DNA of 64,000 nucleotides from Posidonia oceanica (GCA_037176725.1 JAZBRS010000035.1:47006001-47070000); one strand, 5' to 3'; shown: positions 1 to 12,276, counted from the stretch's first letter. Translations and numbers: made by a program. Notes: a model not told the origin generated them from the sequence alone.

Positions 1-141
1 GCTAACCTGGATGGTGTTGCAACTGGGCTTGCTGTCGATTTTGCCGTTGCACTTCCAAGCGTCCCTCGGGCAAACAGAGAGAGACAAGAAGAGGGGATTG
101 CACCGATAGGATCGGAAGGACCCACCAGGGCAGAGCTGGAT

Positions 142-2300
142 TCAAAGAAGATTGGGGTAGGCCCCCGAGGTTCCGACATCCTCGAAGCCCGCAGGCTCAG
201 AAGAGGAAGGGCCAGCTACGCTAGGGTGTGCGAGTGCAAGTGCAGGTGTATGAGCAACCTCCTGCGGACTGACGACGAGGGTTCCGTTGTCAATCAGGTC
301 TTGAACGACATCCCAGAGAGTGAGGCAATTATCCGTCGAATGCCCCGTGGCTCGATGGTAATCGCAATGCTTGCTCACATCGTACCACCTCAGAAGAGGA
401 TTTGGTGGATGGCGAGTTTCCAGGAGCCTCAGAAGCGACACAACCTAGGGAAAGACGACACTTAGCGGTTCACCAAGTGGGGTGAAGTCGCTCTTAGCGC
501 GGCAGACTCGTCTCTGCTTAGGTTGTTGTCCTTGCTGAGCTGGTGCGACGTGATGCACTGGCTCAACGGTGATAGTGTGTGCAGTGGGTGCATAAATAGG
601 TGCGTGCACTAGCGGAAAAGGGTCCGACTGACTTTCTGCAAAGGCAGGCACTTCAGGAGGATCAGCGCATGCGACGGCGTGCTGCTCGGAGCAGTCAGAA
701 GTAGAGTTGTTGCTGCTGTTGCTACTGCAGCGATTGCTGGTGTTGTTGGCCTATCTAGCCAATGCAGAAAGAGTGGGGAAATGCCCACTCTGCAGTGAGC
801 TTTCCACGCGGGCGCCAGCCCTAATCAGCGATGCAAAACTAGTGATGTGCTGGATGCAAAGCAGAGTCCCAGTCACTGGCAGCGCCCCTTTGACGATCAT
901 CTCGATAGAATCCTCCTCGGAGGGTCTATCCTTGACCTGGGCGGCTGTGGAGCACCAGCGACCGACAAACTCCCCGAATGGCTCTTGGGGCCTCTGCCAT
1001 ATGGCAACGAGATCCTCCCTCTTGGGGATCAAGTAGAGGTTGAAAGCATATTGCTCAAGGAAAGCCCGAGAAAGACCAATCCAAGTCTGAACCGTAGCCA
1101 TGTCAAGGGACGTGAACCACCTGAGCGCGGGGCCGGTCAAACTCTTCTAGAACAGGCGGATGAGGAGCCTTTCATCAGCCTGAAGCTGAGCAAGGTCCCC
1201 ACAGTATGCCTTCAAATGCGAGATGGGGTAGCCTCTACCATTATATTTATCGAAGTCCGGGATATGGAACTTCGAAGGGAGTGCAGCCTCTAGAAAGAGA
1301 TAGAGGTCGCGAAATTGGTAGAGCTGGCAGTCCTGACCTTGCACTTGACGAAGTGCTCTCTCTAGATCGCCCAACCTGGTGAGGAGGGCGTCTGAGGCTA
1401 CTGCTAGCGATGGTTGTGCAGTAGAGGCAAGGACCACGTATGCTGTGCGGGTCACGCGAGAGCGCTCCTCCGGATCCACCGTCACGCCACCTGGTGTCGT
1501 AGCATGAGGGCCAGCATACCCGTGCGAGGGTTCAAAGTGCGGTGCTATGTATGCAGGAGCCTGAACCTGATGCAAAGAAGATGGATAGATAATATGCTGT
1601 GCAGTGTAAGGTGCAGTGCGGGGGAGCAGCAGCTGTTGCACTGGCACGGTGCCGGGCAACGGGCCTGAGGGGTGCTGTGCTCCTGCCAATCCAGAAGACT
1701 GGCCACCAAAGGAAGGAGTTGCATGCTGTGCAAAGTGCTGTGCAGGTGCAGGAGGCCGATAATGCACCCCCATTGCCGAGGCTGTGAGGAGCCAGGGCGA
1801 TGGAAAGGGCGGAAATGCAATGTAGTGTGCCTGCAGGGCTACAGAAGGTGGCACTGGAACCTCAAGGGTTGGACGAGAAGAGTAGGCCACAATCGGGTCG
1901 AGTGCGAGAGCCATGCTTCGCAGCCTATCGACCTTAGCCAATAAACGCTGTGCTTGCGAAGCAGAGAAAGCATCGACCGATGGGCTGGGACGCAAAGAGG
2001 TGTCCACAAGAGGTGGTACGGAAACCAAGGAAGCAATAGGAGTGGATCCTACGCAGGAGGCAACCGCAGAAGGCTGGATTCCCGAGATGAGAAGGCCCTA
2101 GGATGGAACAAAAGGCGACGCTCTTGTAGCCCAAGTGGCAGTCACCGCGGCGGACTCAGTGACAAGCTCCAGGTCGACTGGGGTCGACCCTTGATCCAGA
2201 TAAAGTGGCTGGGAAGTCTCCTGCACCAAAAGTGGAGAGGAGACGAGGGACGCCAAAGCAGGGGAAGGAGAGACCGAAGTCGGTATCTCCCCTGACGCCA
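142..2300 (-). pseudogene. gag: T2 gag, broken
   Basis: Retrotransposon capsid/nucleocapsid polyprotein in pieces: about 1147-2028 (low-complexity N-terminus and start of the capsid), 751-1140 (Retrotrans_gag core with ALRWFTSLDMATVQTW and FLEQYAFN), 445-651 and 142-441. The last piece carries the C-terminal Cys/His motif CDYHRATGHSTDNC followed by VVQDLIDNGTL. The T1 gag at 22596-24664 is a clear homologue and shows how the pieces join. A TAG at 1147-1149 interrupts the capsid where T1 has glutamine (LFQKS), and frame shifts separate the other pieces. The first 141 bases continue into a low-complexity gag-protease spacer. It would package element RNA if intact; here it is dead. Confidence 0.85.
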
Positions 2301-3428
2301 AAGAGGAAAAGGGCTCGCCGATATGCTGGGCTATAGCGGACGGCGAGCGAAAGCAAACAAGTCTGCGGCTGAAGGCAAGGACACAAGACCTAAGGCAAGC
2401 TACTGTCGGAGGCGACAGACAGCTCAGAGACAGAGAGGGACACTCAGATCCTAACCGAAGGAACCCGTACCTACCTGCAAAACCAATAAATGTGTCAGAG
2501 GTTGGATGCAAAAAAGAGTTATTAGGGGTGGCATGATGCGGATGAATGCCCTAATATGCGCTCTCTCACCACGCATGTCCTGAGTAGATGACCTACCAGG
2601 ACGCACTCATGGGTCATGGGATTAGACAGACTCCAGGTCAGAAAATAAGGCTCCCATCTCGACCCTGCCAAAGTTCAGGTATAACGGGTGGTGCGTTGGT
2701 GGCCTCGACTCTGCTAGAAGCATGGGTGGTACCCTCCAATAGCATCGACGCAACCCCTGGACAAGGGGGGACAGACCGACTGACTTGCGCCATGCCAAAG
2801 TAGTGGGGCAAGAGGCCAGGACCATCCTTCTCAAACTGTGGGTAGACTCAGATGAGAAGAATGCATGCTTTCTAAAATGCTAATGCGAATGGTTTAGAGC
2901 ATTTTACTTGCATTTTATTTAACCAAGGGGAAAAATTACAAGTTTTGGCTCTAGTTGTGCTTAGATGCTGTTGCTTCGCTTTATTGTGGCTTTTAGATTA
3001 AACAAGAGGGAAGCAAGCAAGTTTCTACTATCCTAGGCATGGCATATGCGAATGGGAGAGAAACCAGAAGTCATGGCATGCAAGCAATTCACACAGCAAG
3101 GCAAAAAGCATGGGCATGGCATGTACAAGTGTATGTGGACACGATAGTGAACAGAAAACTCTTATCATATCAAGAAGCAAGTACGCATGGTATGTGCGTG
3201 CATGATGACATAGTATTTGTGTAAAACAAAACACATATCACACAAAAAGCATGCATAGTGCGCCAAGCAAGTATTTAGGCATGTGATGCAGGAAAATAAA
3301 GCAGTGCAAGCAATCATGGCATAAAGCAAGTAAATAAACAAGCAGGCAGATAAGCAAGCAGAAGCATAAGGCAAGCAAAGCACAAAAGCAAGCGGCGAGC
3401 AGGCCAAGACGAAAGCTGGAGTACAAGC
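2301..3428 (-). other. T2 leader and N-terminal gag border
   Basis: Untranslated leader between the primer-binding site and gag. The stretch 2520-2880 aligns by eye with 24940-25270 of T1 (shared words include GGTGGTGCGTTGGTGGCCTC and the CATGCCAAAG neighbourhood), so it is an inherited leader. The right part (2880-3428) is rich in GCAAG/AAGCA words. I see no gene in it. Confidence 0.7.
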
Positions 3429-3446
3429 TCCCCAGCAGAGTCGCCA
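3429..3446 (-). promoter_or_regulatory. T2 primer-binding site, tRNA-Arg type
   Basis: On the minus strand the LTR end is followed after one base by TGGCGACTCTGCTGGGGA. It differs at one base from the T1 site (TGGCGACTCCGCTGGGGA). TGGCGACTCC is the arginine-tRNA primer type known from Ogre/Tat elements. Position next to the LTR supports the call; the exact tRNA was not checked. Confidence 0.8.
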
Positions 3447-4393
3447 CTGTAGTAATCTTGAATTTCTGATCATCCATGCATGATGCCAAAGCTCGCGTGC
3501 ACCGATCAAAATAGGCTCACTATATGCGGCGAGATCTAAGGGAAGAAACTTGACTCGGAAACGCTGGCAAAAAGAAGAAAAAGAAATGATAAGACAAATC
3601 GAAGTCGCCACCATGTCTATTAAGTTGGGAGACAAGGAAAATCGAGGGAAATGCATGAAAAGACATGCAAAACCGGATGCAAAGAAGATGCAAAGAGATG
3701 CGATGCAACACAATGCGATGCTATGCTATGCTATGCTATGGCTCGTGCCTAGGATGAAGGGAAGGTCATTGCGGGCCAAGAGAAAGGGCAAGGACTCCTA
3801 TTACGCACGGGGAAGGTGTTAGGCACCCCCGATACGTCCGAGAATCGGTCTTTCTTAAGCAATCTCACTTGCTAATGCAAGAAGATGCTTGCCTAATGCC
3901 TAAATGCAATGAATGTTTGATTGCTATGCATAGGAAATAAACGTGCTATCTATGTGCTCAGCAGCGCTGCTAATGTTCCGAACTGGGCAAACCTCGGTTC
4001 GTGAGAACTCCTAGGCAGTAAGCATCATTGCCTTAATGCAAATGCAGGCGATAAAACAAGGCTGCGACGAAAACCATGCGATGCAAGCGACATGCAAGGG
4101 ATAAACCAAAGTGGGCGTAGAAAACGATGCAAAAGCGGTGCAGAAAACGGAGCAAGCACAGGAAACGATGTTAAAGCACAGAAAATGATGCAAGCGAGCG
4201 ATATGCTAAAGAGAAAGCGAAAGCGAGTCTGAGGTGAAAACCATGGGAAAGCATGCAAGGCGAGGTGCAAAACCAAAACAGGGGGCAGGCAGCATGCACG
4301 GGTGTTATAGCATGCATCAGGAGCAATAAAACGCGGAAAACGACGAGCAAAGGAAAATCGGCATTTCAAAATCAAGTTCAGCCAACTGCAAGC

Positions 4394-4920
4394 ATTAGAC
4401 GCAGCAACTTCTGTGCCCAACGTTGGATGTTGGCATTGCTAGCATCCAACACCTGCTGGAGGCAAACAGCATGTAATTCTTGAGAAATCAATGCTTTCTA
4501 AGTGCATGCATGCTATGCAAGGGCAACATGGCAATGGCAGATATGCAGGACATGCAAGATAGGCAAGAAAGCAGCCAGAAAGCAATTGGAAGCAAGGCAC
4601 AGACAGAAACCAAGCTAAAACAGAGCAGAGTGTTGGACGCAGAGTACCTAGCATCCAACGTTGGACGCTGGAGCACTTAGCAGCCAACACCCTGCAGGCA
4701 GCAAACATCACAAAGGCCATATGCAAAGTGACAAATCCAATGCCAAAGCATGCATCTAAGCTACTGCAGATAAGTGATGCTGAACATGCACTAAAAGCAA
4801 TCAGAAGCAAAAGAAACGAAGATCAAATTAGAAAAGAACAAGCTGCAGTGGGCTCAAGGCGTCGGACGCTGGAATGGCCAGCGTCCTACATTAGCCGCTG
4901 GGACAGCAAGCGGCCAACGC
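4394..4920. repeat. Double-hairpin modules in T2 LTR (three copies)
   Basis: Modules at about 4394-4452, 4632-4689 and 4860-4920. The middle one reads GTTGGACGC, ten bases, GCATCCAAC, then at once GTTGGACGC(TG), ten bases, (CA)GCCAAC. Each is two abutting hairpins of about 29 bp. The same module recurs in the other half of this LTR and in T3. Confidence 0.75.
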
Positions 4921-4948
4921 AGAGAGATGGAAACTGCAGAAAGAAAAT

Positions 4949-4953
4949 GCATG
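4949..4953. repeat. Target-site duplication of T1, left copy (GCATG)
   Basis: GCATG directly precedes the T1 end TGTAGTAATC and is repeated directly after the other T1 end at 31828-31832. A five-base duplication is normal for Ty3/gypsy integrases and fixes both ends of T1. Confidence 0.92.
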
Positions 4954-5244
4954 TGTAGTAATCCCGGTGTTCAGATCATCCATGCACACTGCCAAAGCTC
5001 GCGTGCACCGATCAGAATCAAGCTCACTATTAGCGGCTATGTCCGAGAAGGAAGACTTAACTCAAAAACATTTAAAAAAAAGGGAAAAGGGGAAGAAAAG
5101 AAGAAGATAAGACAAAATCGGAGTCGCCACCCAGTCTATTAGATCGGGAGACAAGGAAAACTGGGGAAATGCGTGAATAATCACGCAAAACCAAGCAAAA
5201 GATGCAATGCAAGGCAATGCAAAAGAAATGAGATGCAAATGAAT

Positions 5245-5375
5245 GCAAATGATGTGACTCGTGCCTAGGATAAGAGCAATATGGTCATTGCGGGCCAAGA
5301 GAGAGGGCAAGGACTCCTATTACGTGCGGGGAAGGTGTTAGGCACCCCCGACACGCCCAAGAATCGGTCTTTCCA
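5245..5375 (-). promoter_or_regulatory. Conserved LTR block with GGTGTTAGGCACC
   Basis: About 130 bp, roughly 300 bp from the primer-site end of the LTR. It is the best conserved part among four LTRs here (3740-3855, 5245-5375, 26461-26577, 61995-62112): TGACTCGTGCC, GGACTCCT(A/G)TTACG, GGGGAAGGTGTTAGGCACCC and GAATCGGTCTTTC. On the minus strand it contains the small hairpin GGTGCCTAACACC. Its place suggests an R/U5 role such as RNA end formation or packaging; that is inference. Confidence 0.6.
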
Positions 5376-5639
5376 GGCTTATGCTCGCATACGCAGAGAA
5401 ATGCAGATTTGAATGCCTAAGTGCCATGAATGCCTAATTAAATGCTCATAGGTGTGCTCTAAGTGATGAAAATGCGTGCAAGGAATTAAACGTGCTATTT
5501 AAGTGCTCAGCAACGCTGTCTATGTTCCAAACCGGGCGAAACCTGGCTCGTGAGAACTCTAGGCAGTAAGCATCACTGCCCTAATGCAAATGCAGGCGAT
5601 AAAACAAAACAACGGTAAAAACAAGCAATGCAGGCGACA

Positions 5640-6553
5640 TGCGAGAGGAAACAACTAAAACACGCAAAACGGTGCGAGAAACAAAGCCGTCATGCAAAAC
5701 GGTGCGAGACACGAAGTCGACACGCAAAACGATGTGAGAAAAGAAGCAAGAACGTAAAACGATGGGAGAAACACAGCAAGAACATAAGACAGTGCGAAAA
5801 ACAAAGTCGGCATGCAGAACGGTGCAAGAAACAAGCGAGACACGCAAAACGGCACAAGAAATAAGCGAGGCACACAAAACGGTGCAAGAAACAAACTCGG
5901 CACGCAAAACGATGCGAGAAACAAAGCGGACACGCAAAACGGTGCAAGAAACAAAGCAAGAATGTAAAACAGTACGAGAAATAAAGTCGGCACGCAAAAC
6001 GGTGCAAGAAACAATGTCGGCATGCAAAACGGTGCAAGAAACAAAGCAAGAATGTAAAACAGTGCGGGAAACGAAGTCGGCACGTAAAACGGTGCAAGAA
6101 ACAAAATAAAAATGTAAAACAGTGCGAGAAACAAAGTCGGCACGCAAAACGGTGTAAGAAACCAAGCGGCACGCAAAACGGTGCAGGAAACAAAGCAGCA
6201 CGCAAAACGATGTGAGAAACAAAGCTGGCATGCAAAACGATGTGAGAAATAAAGCTGGTACGTAAAACAGTGCGAGAAACAAAGTCGAGCACGTAAAACG
6301 GTGTAAGAAACAAAGCGGCACGCAAAACGGTGCAAGAAACAAAGCGGCACGCAAAACGGTGCAAGCAAAGTCGAGCACGCAAAACTGTGCAAGAAACAAA
6401 GCAGCACGCAAAACGGTGAGAGAAACAAAGCTAGCATGCAAAACGGTGCAAGAAACAAAGTAGGACACGCAAAACGGTGCAAGAAACAAAGTTAGGCACG
6501 CAAAACGGTGCAAGAAACAAAGCTGGCATGCAAAACGGTGCGAGAAACAAAGC
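5640..6553. repeat. 30-bp minisatellite in T1 3' LTR
   Basis: About 30 tandem copies of a unit like CACGCAAAACGGTGCAAGAAA plus nine bases (ACAAAGTCGG class), with variants of 27-31 bp. Because the unit is usually 30 bp and lacks stops in most frames, it creates long false ORFs with ten-residue repeats on both strands. Confidence 0.93.
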
Positions 6554-7449
6554 GGCAAAGAGTGCGTAAAAGCCATGCAATGCGAATGATATGCAAAAGA
6601 TGCTACCGAAGTTCAAGAGGACTTACCTTGGAAATCTGAAGCCTGATCTGAAATCTGATTGGTCCATGCTGAAGAGCGCTCCGCCGGGGTCACCTAGGTA
6701 GCTTAGTTGAGGAGATCCAACGGCCGGATCTGAAGATATCCAGACTTCAAGGCAGGAGGCCAGAATAGGAGAGAAGATAAGATCTAAGTGTAAAAGGGGC
6801 CTAAGGGTGTACAAAACAGGTCCTCCCACGCAAATGGGAGCTAAGAGAGCTCTGGTGTGTGCGGGAGATGCCAGATGCAAGAATGCATGAATGCAATGCA
6901 TGCAGAATGCAAGAGAAGACTTAAGGATGATTCTTTAGAAAACTAGGGACTTACATGCAATTTTTCAAATATGCAAGGTCTAAAATGCAATTTTATAAGC
7001 AAAATATGCATTTAAATGTATGCTGTGCATGAGGAAGGACCTATATGCAAAAAATCAGATAATATGAGGGAAATGATGCAATGCAGTAAAGAAAATTGAA
7101 AAATAAATACCTAAGTTAACAGATTAGAAGACTAAAGTGCAAATAAGAAAACTAACAAGGACTAGAAATGCAATACACCAAGGTAAAATATGTGCATTAA
7201 ATCAGATTAATATCAGGAGGACTAACATGCAATAGTAGAAAACCAGAGGACCTGAGCAAAAATAAATACTAAAGGAAATCACAGTAGAGGGACTAATATG
7301 CAATTAATTGATTTTTTAAGTTTTCCATGCAATTTCATAAGATTTACATACGAAATTAAATGAAAGATAAACAGAGGCAGGACTGGAAGGCAATAAAGCG
7401 AGAAAGTAAGGCAGATATGCAATTTTTGGCAAAATGTCTTAGCTAATGG

Positions 7450-8960
7450 AAAATAAAGCTACAGTAAAACACAGCAGAAGCTGCCACTGTAGCAGATTGC
7501 TACCAGTGGCCGGAGAGGAGCAACTAGGGCTGCTGGTGAGGCACAGATGCGGCGGCGGTGTGCTCCGAAGGCAAGCGGAGCTCTGGGTGGCATCAACGGC
7601 TCGCGGCGTGGCCTGAAGCAGACCGGAGATGGCGACGGAGGTCTGCAGACCTGCTCGGAGGCAGCCCAAACGAAAACAGCGACGAGGGACCGATCTGAAA
7701 GCATGGTCGAGCTCCTGGAGGCCGTGCGGAGCTGGGACGACTGTCGGGGCAGTGTTCTGCAGATCGGAGCGGCGGGACGGCATCTGGGCTCGCCGGAGAA
7801 GAAAGAGTTGACCGCGGAGTTGACTTTGGGGCAGAGGCGAGGAAACCCTAATCTAAAGGGCTTGGGAGCATGCAGAGGAGAAACCTAAACAGAGGGGGGG
7901 AAGTGGTACCTGTTCTAGCGTCTGGATCGGTCCCCCGACGTAGGTCTGTCCTGCAGGAGTCGGCGGGGCTGGTTTGAGTTCTGGAAGCATCGTCGGTGGC
8001 AGGCAGGCATTGGGATCGGCTCCTGGGGTCGCTCTGGTGCTCGCTGGGCGCTCGAACAGGAGTTCTACAGTCGGTGGGAGGAATCGAGTGTTTTGGGTTC
8101 AGCAAGAACCGCCGGAGGTGGGGTGAGGTCTGTGTTGCTCCTCGGGCCGAACGGGAGGCTCCGATGGGCTTCTGGAGGTTCGGTGAAGGTTTCTGGGGGA
8201 TTGAATTGGGTCGTGGAGGCCTGAGGCTGGAGTTGGGTGTTGGGTTGATTTTCTGATCAGAAAAGGGGCTAACTGTTTGTGGTGTTGGGTTTGCACTGTG
8301 GGGAGAGCTGAAGGTGAAGCTCGGGTGGGTTGGAGAGCTGATGTTCTGGTGAGTTGGGTGGAGAAGTTTGGGATGGCTTGGTGGGTTGCAGTGCTGGGAA
8401 TTTTAGAGGAAGTGGGAGTTGGGTTCTGTGGTGGAAAACGGAAGTGTCGAGGTGATTTCAGGGATGGATTTGGCTGTGGAATGGGAGGGTGTATTGCTGG
8501 GATTCTAGACAAGATTGGGGGGTGAATTGGGAGCGTTTTGAGGGTGTTCGGAGCTCTGGTTTTCAGTGAGATCAAGAGGAGGAAATGCTGGTTTTTTCTA
8601 GCAGAGGAAAGGGGTGAACTGGGTTCTCTCCAGCTGGGGATTACACAGGAAGTGGAGAGGAGGTTCTGGGTAGTGAAGGGTGATTTCTCTGGTGTTGGAG
8701 CTGCTGGTTTCTACTGGTCTTCATCTGCAGGAGCGGCGGCAATTAATTGCCGGAATGGTGGTGGCAGGAGGTTGCAGGTGCACGGGAGGAGGGCGGCGCA
8801 CGCCGGTCCGGCCTGATGCAGAGGGCATGCGGGCGCGCAAGGACAGCAGGTGTGAGGACGGTGCGTTGTCGATTGGTGAAGGCTGCGGTTGCAGAAGGAA
8901 AAAAGAAAAATCAGAGAAGGAGCGGGAGAGGAAGAAGGAGGGAGGAAGAGGAGGAGTCGG
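7450..8960 (-). other. GC-rich, gene-like island in T1 3' LTR
   Basis: Sharply GC-rich between AT-rich flanks. On the minus strand it includes TTAGGGTTTCC and CTCCGGCGAGCC, words typical of plant 5' untranslated exons. Several ORFs of 80-158 codons overlap in different frames, none with a recognisable domain. The 5' LTR counterpart is 28685-30230. It may be the promoter-proximal transcribed part of the LTR or an old captured exon. Confidence 0.5.
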
Positions 8961-9099
8961 TTGTGGGCCAGGCTTGCGCGAAAAAAAAAAAAAAGGAGGA
9001 GAGAGGTCAGGTGGGCCGGACCAAATGGGTAGAAAGAAATAAAATGGAAGGAGGAGGAAAGGAAGGAAAAGAGAGGAAGAAGAAGAAGAAGGAAAAAAT

Positions 9100-10220
9100 T
9101 AAAATAAAAATAAAAATAAAATAAAAAAGGATTTGAAAATGTTTTTTAAAATAGTTGTTTTTAAGTTAGGGTTTTTAATTAGGTTTTTTAATGATTGTTT
9201 TTAAATTAATTAGGGTTAGAAAGAGTTTTAGTTTTGATTTAAGTTTTTAGGATTTAAGTTTTCTTTAAATTGTATTTGATTTGGTTTAAGTGTTTATTAA
9301 ACTTTTTATTTGTTTTTTAGTTGAATTTTCCTTGTTAAGTTTTTCTTGTTAAGTTGGGATTTTTAAGTAGGCTTTTTTAATGGGTTGCTTTTTAATTAGT
9401 TAAGAGGAGTTTTAGGTTTTTTTATTTATTTTAGTTTTTTCTTAAGTCTTCTTTTAATTGTTTTTTTAAAAAAAAAATTGTTTGTTAAGTTCTTTTAATA
9501 TTTTCTAGTTAAGTTTCTTTGTCAAGTTTTTCCTTTTTTCTTTTCTAATTAAATTGTTTTTGAGGTTTTCTAATTGCCTCTTTTAGATTTGTTAAGTTTT
9601 TTCCTCAATTACTTGTCTTAGTATTTTTAATTGTTTTCTTCTTTTTTAGGATTTGTTTTTTATTATTTTTAATGAGGTTTTTACTTTTGTTTAGTTTTGA
9701 TTATATTTTGGTTTTTTGCTTGATTTTATAGCATTTTCTTTTGTTTGTTTTGTATTTTTTAGATTGCATTCTTAATTTCCTTTTTTAGTTGGATTTAGTT
9801 AGGTTTTTGTTTTTAATTGTTTGTTTAAGTTTTTAATTATTTATTTTTGGAATTTTGGTTTTTTTCTCTTTTGTTTTAGAGTTTTAAAGGTTTTCAAAGG
9901 TTTTTAAAGGTTTTTTAAGGATTTAGTGGAAGAAAAGAAGAGAAAGGGACAAGGAGAAAGGAAAGGAGGAAATGGGTAGGAAGGGAGAAAGAGAGGAGTG
10001 GAAGGAAAATAATTTTTTGAAAATCAAGGAAAATGGTAAAAATAAGATAAAAATAGGAATAAGATTGAGAACAGATAGAAGCACAAGGGGGGCCCACAAC
10101 CACGCAGGAAGAAGGGGAGAAGGGGGTGAAAAGAGGGAGGATAATCCGGAGAGAGAGAGGAGAGAGAAAAGAATAATCCAAGAGAGAGAAAAGGATAATT
10201 TGGGTAAAAGGAGGGTTTAG
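9100..10220. other. T-rich then purine-rich stretches of T1 3' LTR
   Basis: 9100-9905 is built of degenerate TTTTTAAGTTAGGGTTTTTA-like words; 9910-10220 is GGAGAAAGG/GAGAGAG-rich. No coding potential. The same order occurs at 30340-31430 in the 5' LTR. Confidence 0.8.
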
Positions 10221-10611
10221 AAGTTTTGAAAAGGGATGAAATTTGGTGGGTGTGTAGCCTATGCTCCCTAGTGTTAGTCCCAGGGTTTCGGTTTGGTTTT
10301 GAGAAAGTTTTGGAAGGGTTTTGAGGTGTAGAAAAAGGGTAGTTTTGTCTAGGTTTTCTGGGGTTTTTGGGAGTGGTTTTGGTTTGAAATTTTAAGGACT
10401 TTTTGGTGGGTTTGCTAAGTTAGGAAGGGTGAGTTTTCCTATGGTTTTTAGGTAGTTTTTGGGTTTAGGAAAGGGGTATAATCTTAGGTTGAGTCTGGGC
10501 TTGTTTTGAGGGGAAAGAACAAAGGAAAGGTGTGGGTTTGGACCTAGGTTTGGGTTCAGAAGCCACCAGAAGATTCCAATCGATTCAGCCTGTCAAAATG
10601 GGGTGTCAACA

Positions 10612-10626
10612 GATGCCCCTCCCTGA
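10612..10626 (-). promoter_or_regulatory. T1 polypurine tract
   Basis: On the minus strand TCAGGGAGGGGCATC directly precedes the 3' LTR start TGTTGACACC. This is the expected site and composition for plus-strand priming, though the tract is short and ends in the non-purine bases ATC. Confidence 0.65.
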
Positions 10627-11180
10627 GTGAGGCCAAGCGAAGCGAGGCCGCTGCTCAGGGTTGACAAGACACCCCATCTGACCGACGGGAGTAGAGGATT
10701 GCTGTCGTCGTGAGCCACTTATTCGGCGGATGCACCGAACGTCGTAGATCGTTGCCGCAATGCAAAGTGCAGGTGCAGATGGATGGAATGCAATGTATGC
10801 AATGCATGCTAATGCGGATGCAATGCAAAAGTTAGTGCCAGAGTTAGTACAGATGGGGAAGCCGATACAATGCGGACGATGCTGATGCCGATGATGCTTA
10901 GACTAGCTTGCGATGTTGCGCGACTGAAGAGTTGATGCAACAGGATGCTGAAGGGGGAGCTGCAGCGTGACGTGGAACTTGGCGGTAAATCCAAACCTTC
11001 GCAGCAAGGAGGGGAAAAAGGGGCAGCTTGTTCTCGCCCGAGGGAGCAAGCAAGCAAGGCGGCTGGAGCCGTGCAGAAAAGGGGTAACCAAAACTACAGA
11101 GGTGCAACGGGAGAGGGAGACCCTCTCCTGGCGCGGAGGGATGCGGAGCTTCGTCCTTTGGAACGAAGTTGCGCGAAGGA
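10627..11180 (-). other. T1 3' untranslated region, non-repetitive part
   Basis: Lies between the tandem repeats and the PPT. It contains short ATGCAATGCA and GGATGCTG-like words and a GC-richer segment (11000-11170). No protein similarity recognised. Confidence 0.6.
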
Positions 11181-12190
11181 GGTGATAAGTTATCGGACTT
11201 ATCGACCGGGGGGGATGAGTTTCGGATCATCAGCCGAGAGTGATAGTTTACGGTCCTATCAACCGGAAGCGATAGTTTACGGTCCTATCAACCGGAAGTG
11301 ATAGTTTACGGTCCTATCAACCGAAAGCGATAGTTTACGGTCCTATCAACCGGAAGCGATAGTTTACGGTCCTATCAACCGGAAGGTGCAGTTGTGAGTG
11401 ATAGTTACTGGATATCAGCCGTATAACATGGTTGCAGGTGACAGTTTTGGATATCAGCCCAAGATGAGTTTTGGATCATCAGTCAGAAGTGATAGTTTAC
11501 GGTCCTATCAACCGGAAAGGGCAAATCATGAGTGATAGTTACTGGATATCAGCCGTATAACATATTTGCAAGTGATAGTTTTGGATATCAGCCCAGGATG
11601 AGTTTTGGATCATCAGCCAAAGAATGATAGTTTACGGTCCTATCAACCGGAAGGTGCAATTATGAGGGATAGTTACTGGATATCAGCCGTATAACGCAAA
11701 CCCGTGATAGTTTTGGATATCAGCCCAGGATGAGTTTTGGATCATCAGCCAGAGAATGATAGTTTACGGTCCTATCAACCGGAAGGGGTGTTTGCGAGTG
11801 ATAGTTACTGGATATCAGCCGTATAATGCAATTGCGAGTGATAGTTTTGGATATCAGCCCAGGATGAGTTTTGGATCATCAGCCAGAGAATGATAGTTTA
11901 CGGTCCTACCAACCGGAAAGAACAATTGCAAGGGATAGTTACTGGATATCAGCCGTATAACGTAATTGCCAGTGATAGTTTTGGATATCAGCCCAGGATG
12001 AGTTTTGGATCATCAGCCAAAGAATGATAGTTTACGGTCCTATCAACCGGGAAGGGGCAATTACGAGTGACAGTTACTGGGTGTCAGCCATATAACACAA
12101 CTGCGGGATAGTTTTGGATATCAGCCCAGGATGAGTTTTGGATCATCAGCTAGAGAATGATAGTTTACGGTCCTATCAACCGGAAAGAGC
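11181..12190. repeat. GATA/TATC stem-loop repeats: 29-bp units and 134-bp higher-order units
   Basis: Five 29-bp units (GATAGTTTACGGTCCTATCA plus ACCGGAAGC) run from 11242 to about 11390. A composite unit follows whose GATAGTTACTGG word starts at 11400, 11534, 11668, 11800, 11934 and (as GACAG) 12069, a period near 134 bp. Each composite joins variants of one stem-loop (GATA...TATCAGCC, GATAG...CTATCAACC). Confidence 0.92.
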
Positions 12191-12203
12191 AGTGATTGAT
12201 TGC

Positions 12204-12264
<61 letters not shown>
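12189..12264. repeat. (GATT)n microsatellite
   Basis: About 18 GATT units with one or two variants, between the two stem-loop arrays. Confidence 0.95.
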
Positions 12265-12276
12265 CGGGAAGGGATT

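Larger units (their letters stand above)
3448..4953 (-). repeat. T2 5' LTR, primer-site-proximal part
   Basis: Starts TGTAGTAATC next to the primer-binding site, like the T1 LTRs. It shares with them the opening 200 bases in diverged form, the conserved block with GGTGTTAGGCACC at 3740-3855, and the GTGAGAACT neighbourhood near 4000. It lacks the 30-bp minisatellite of T1. It carries three double-hairpin modules (4394-4920). T1 interrupts it at 4953. Together with 31833-33863 it makes an LTR of about 3.5 kb. Confidence 0.85.
4954..10611 (-). repeat. T1 3' LTR (5.66 kb)
   Basis: Bounded by TGTAGTAATC on the left and GTGTCAACA on the right. On the plus strand it holds the conserved block (5245-5375), a 30-bp minisatellite (5640-6553), degenerate 91-bp repeats (about 6930-7400), a GC-rich island (7450-8960), a T-rich stretch (9100-9905), a purine-rich stretch (9910-10220) and a GT-rich end. 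It lacks one 91-bp unit present in the 5' LTR. Small ORFs in it are not coding. Confidence 0.95.

Noticed and set aside
5640..6553. Regular 30-bp repeats reminiscent of a CRISPR array
   Set aside because: Units abut without unique spacers, lie in a plant LTR and there are no cas genes.
5581..6576. Overlapping ORFs up to 331 codons with FLHRFACRLC-like repeats (also 26779-27768)
   Set aside because: They are by-products of a 30-bp tandem repeat without stops; they occur in several frames at once and in both LTRs.
8099..8575. 158-codon minus-strand ORF, also present at 29334-29810
   Set aside because: The two copies are identical only because the LTRs are young; no domain, Pro/Ser-rich composition from a GC-rich LTR island, and overlapping ORFs on the other strand.
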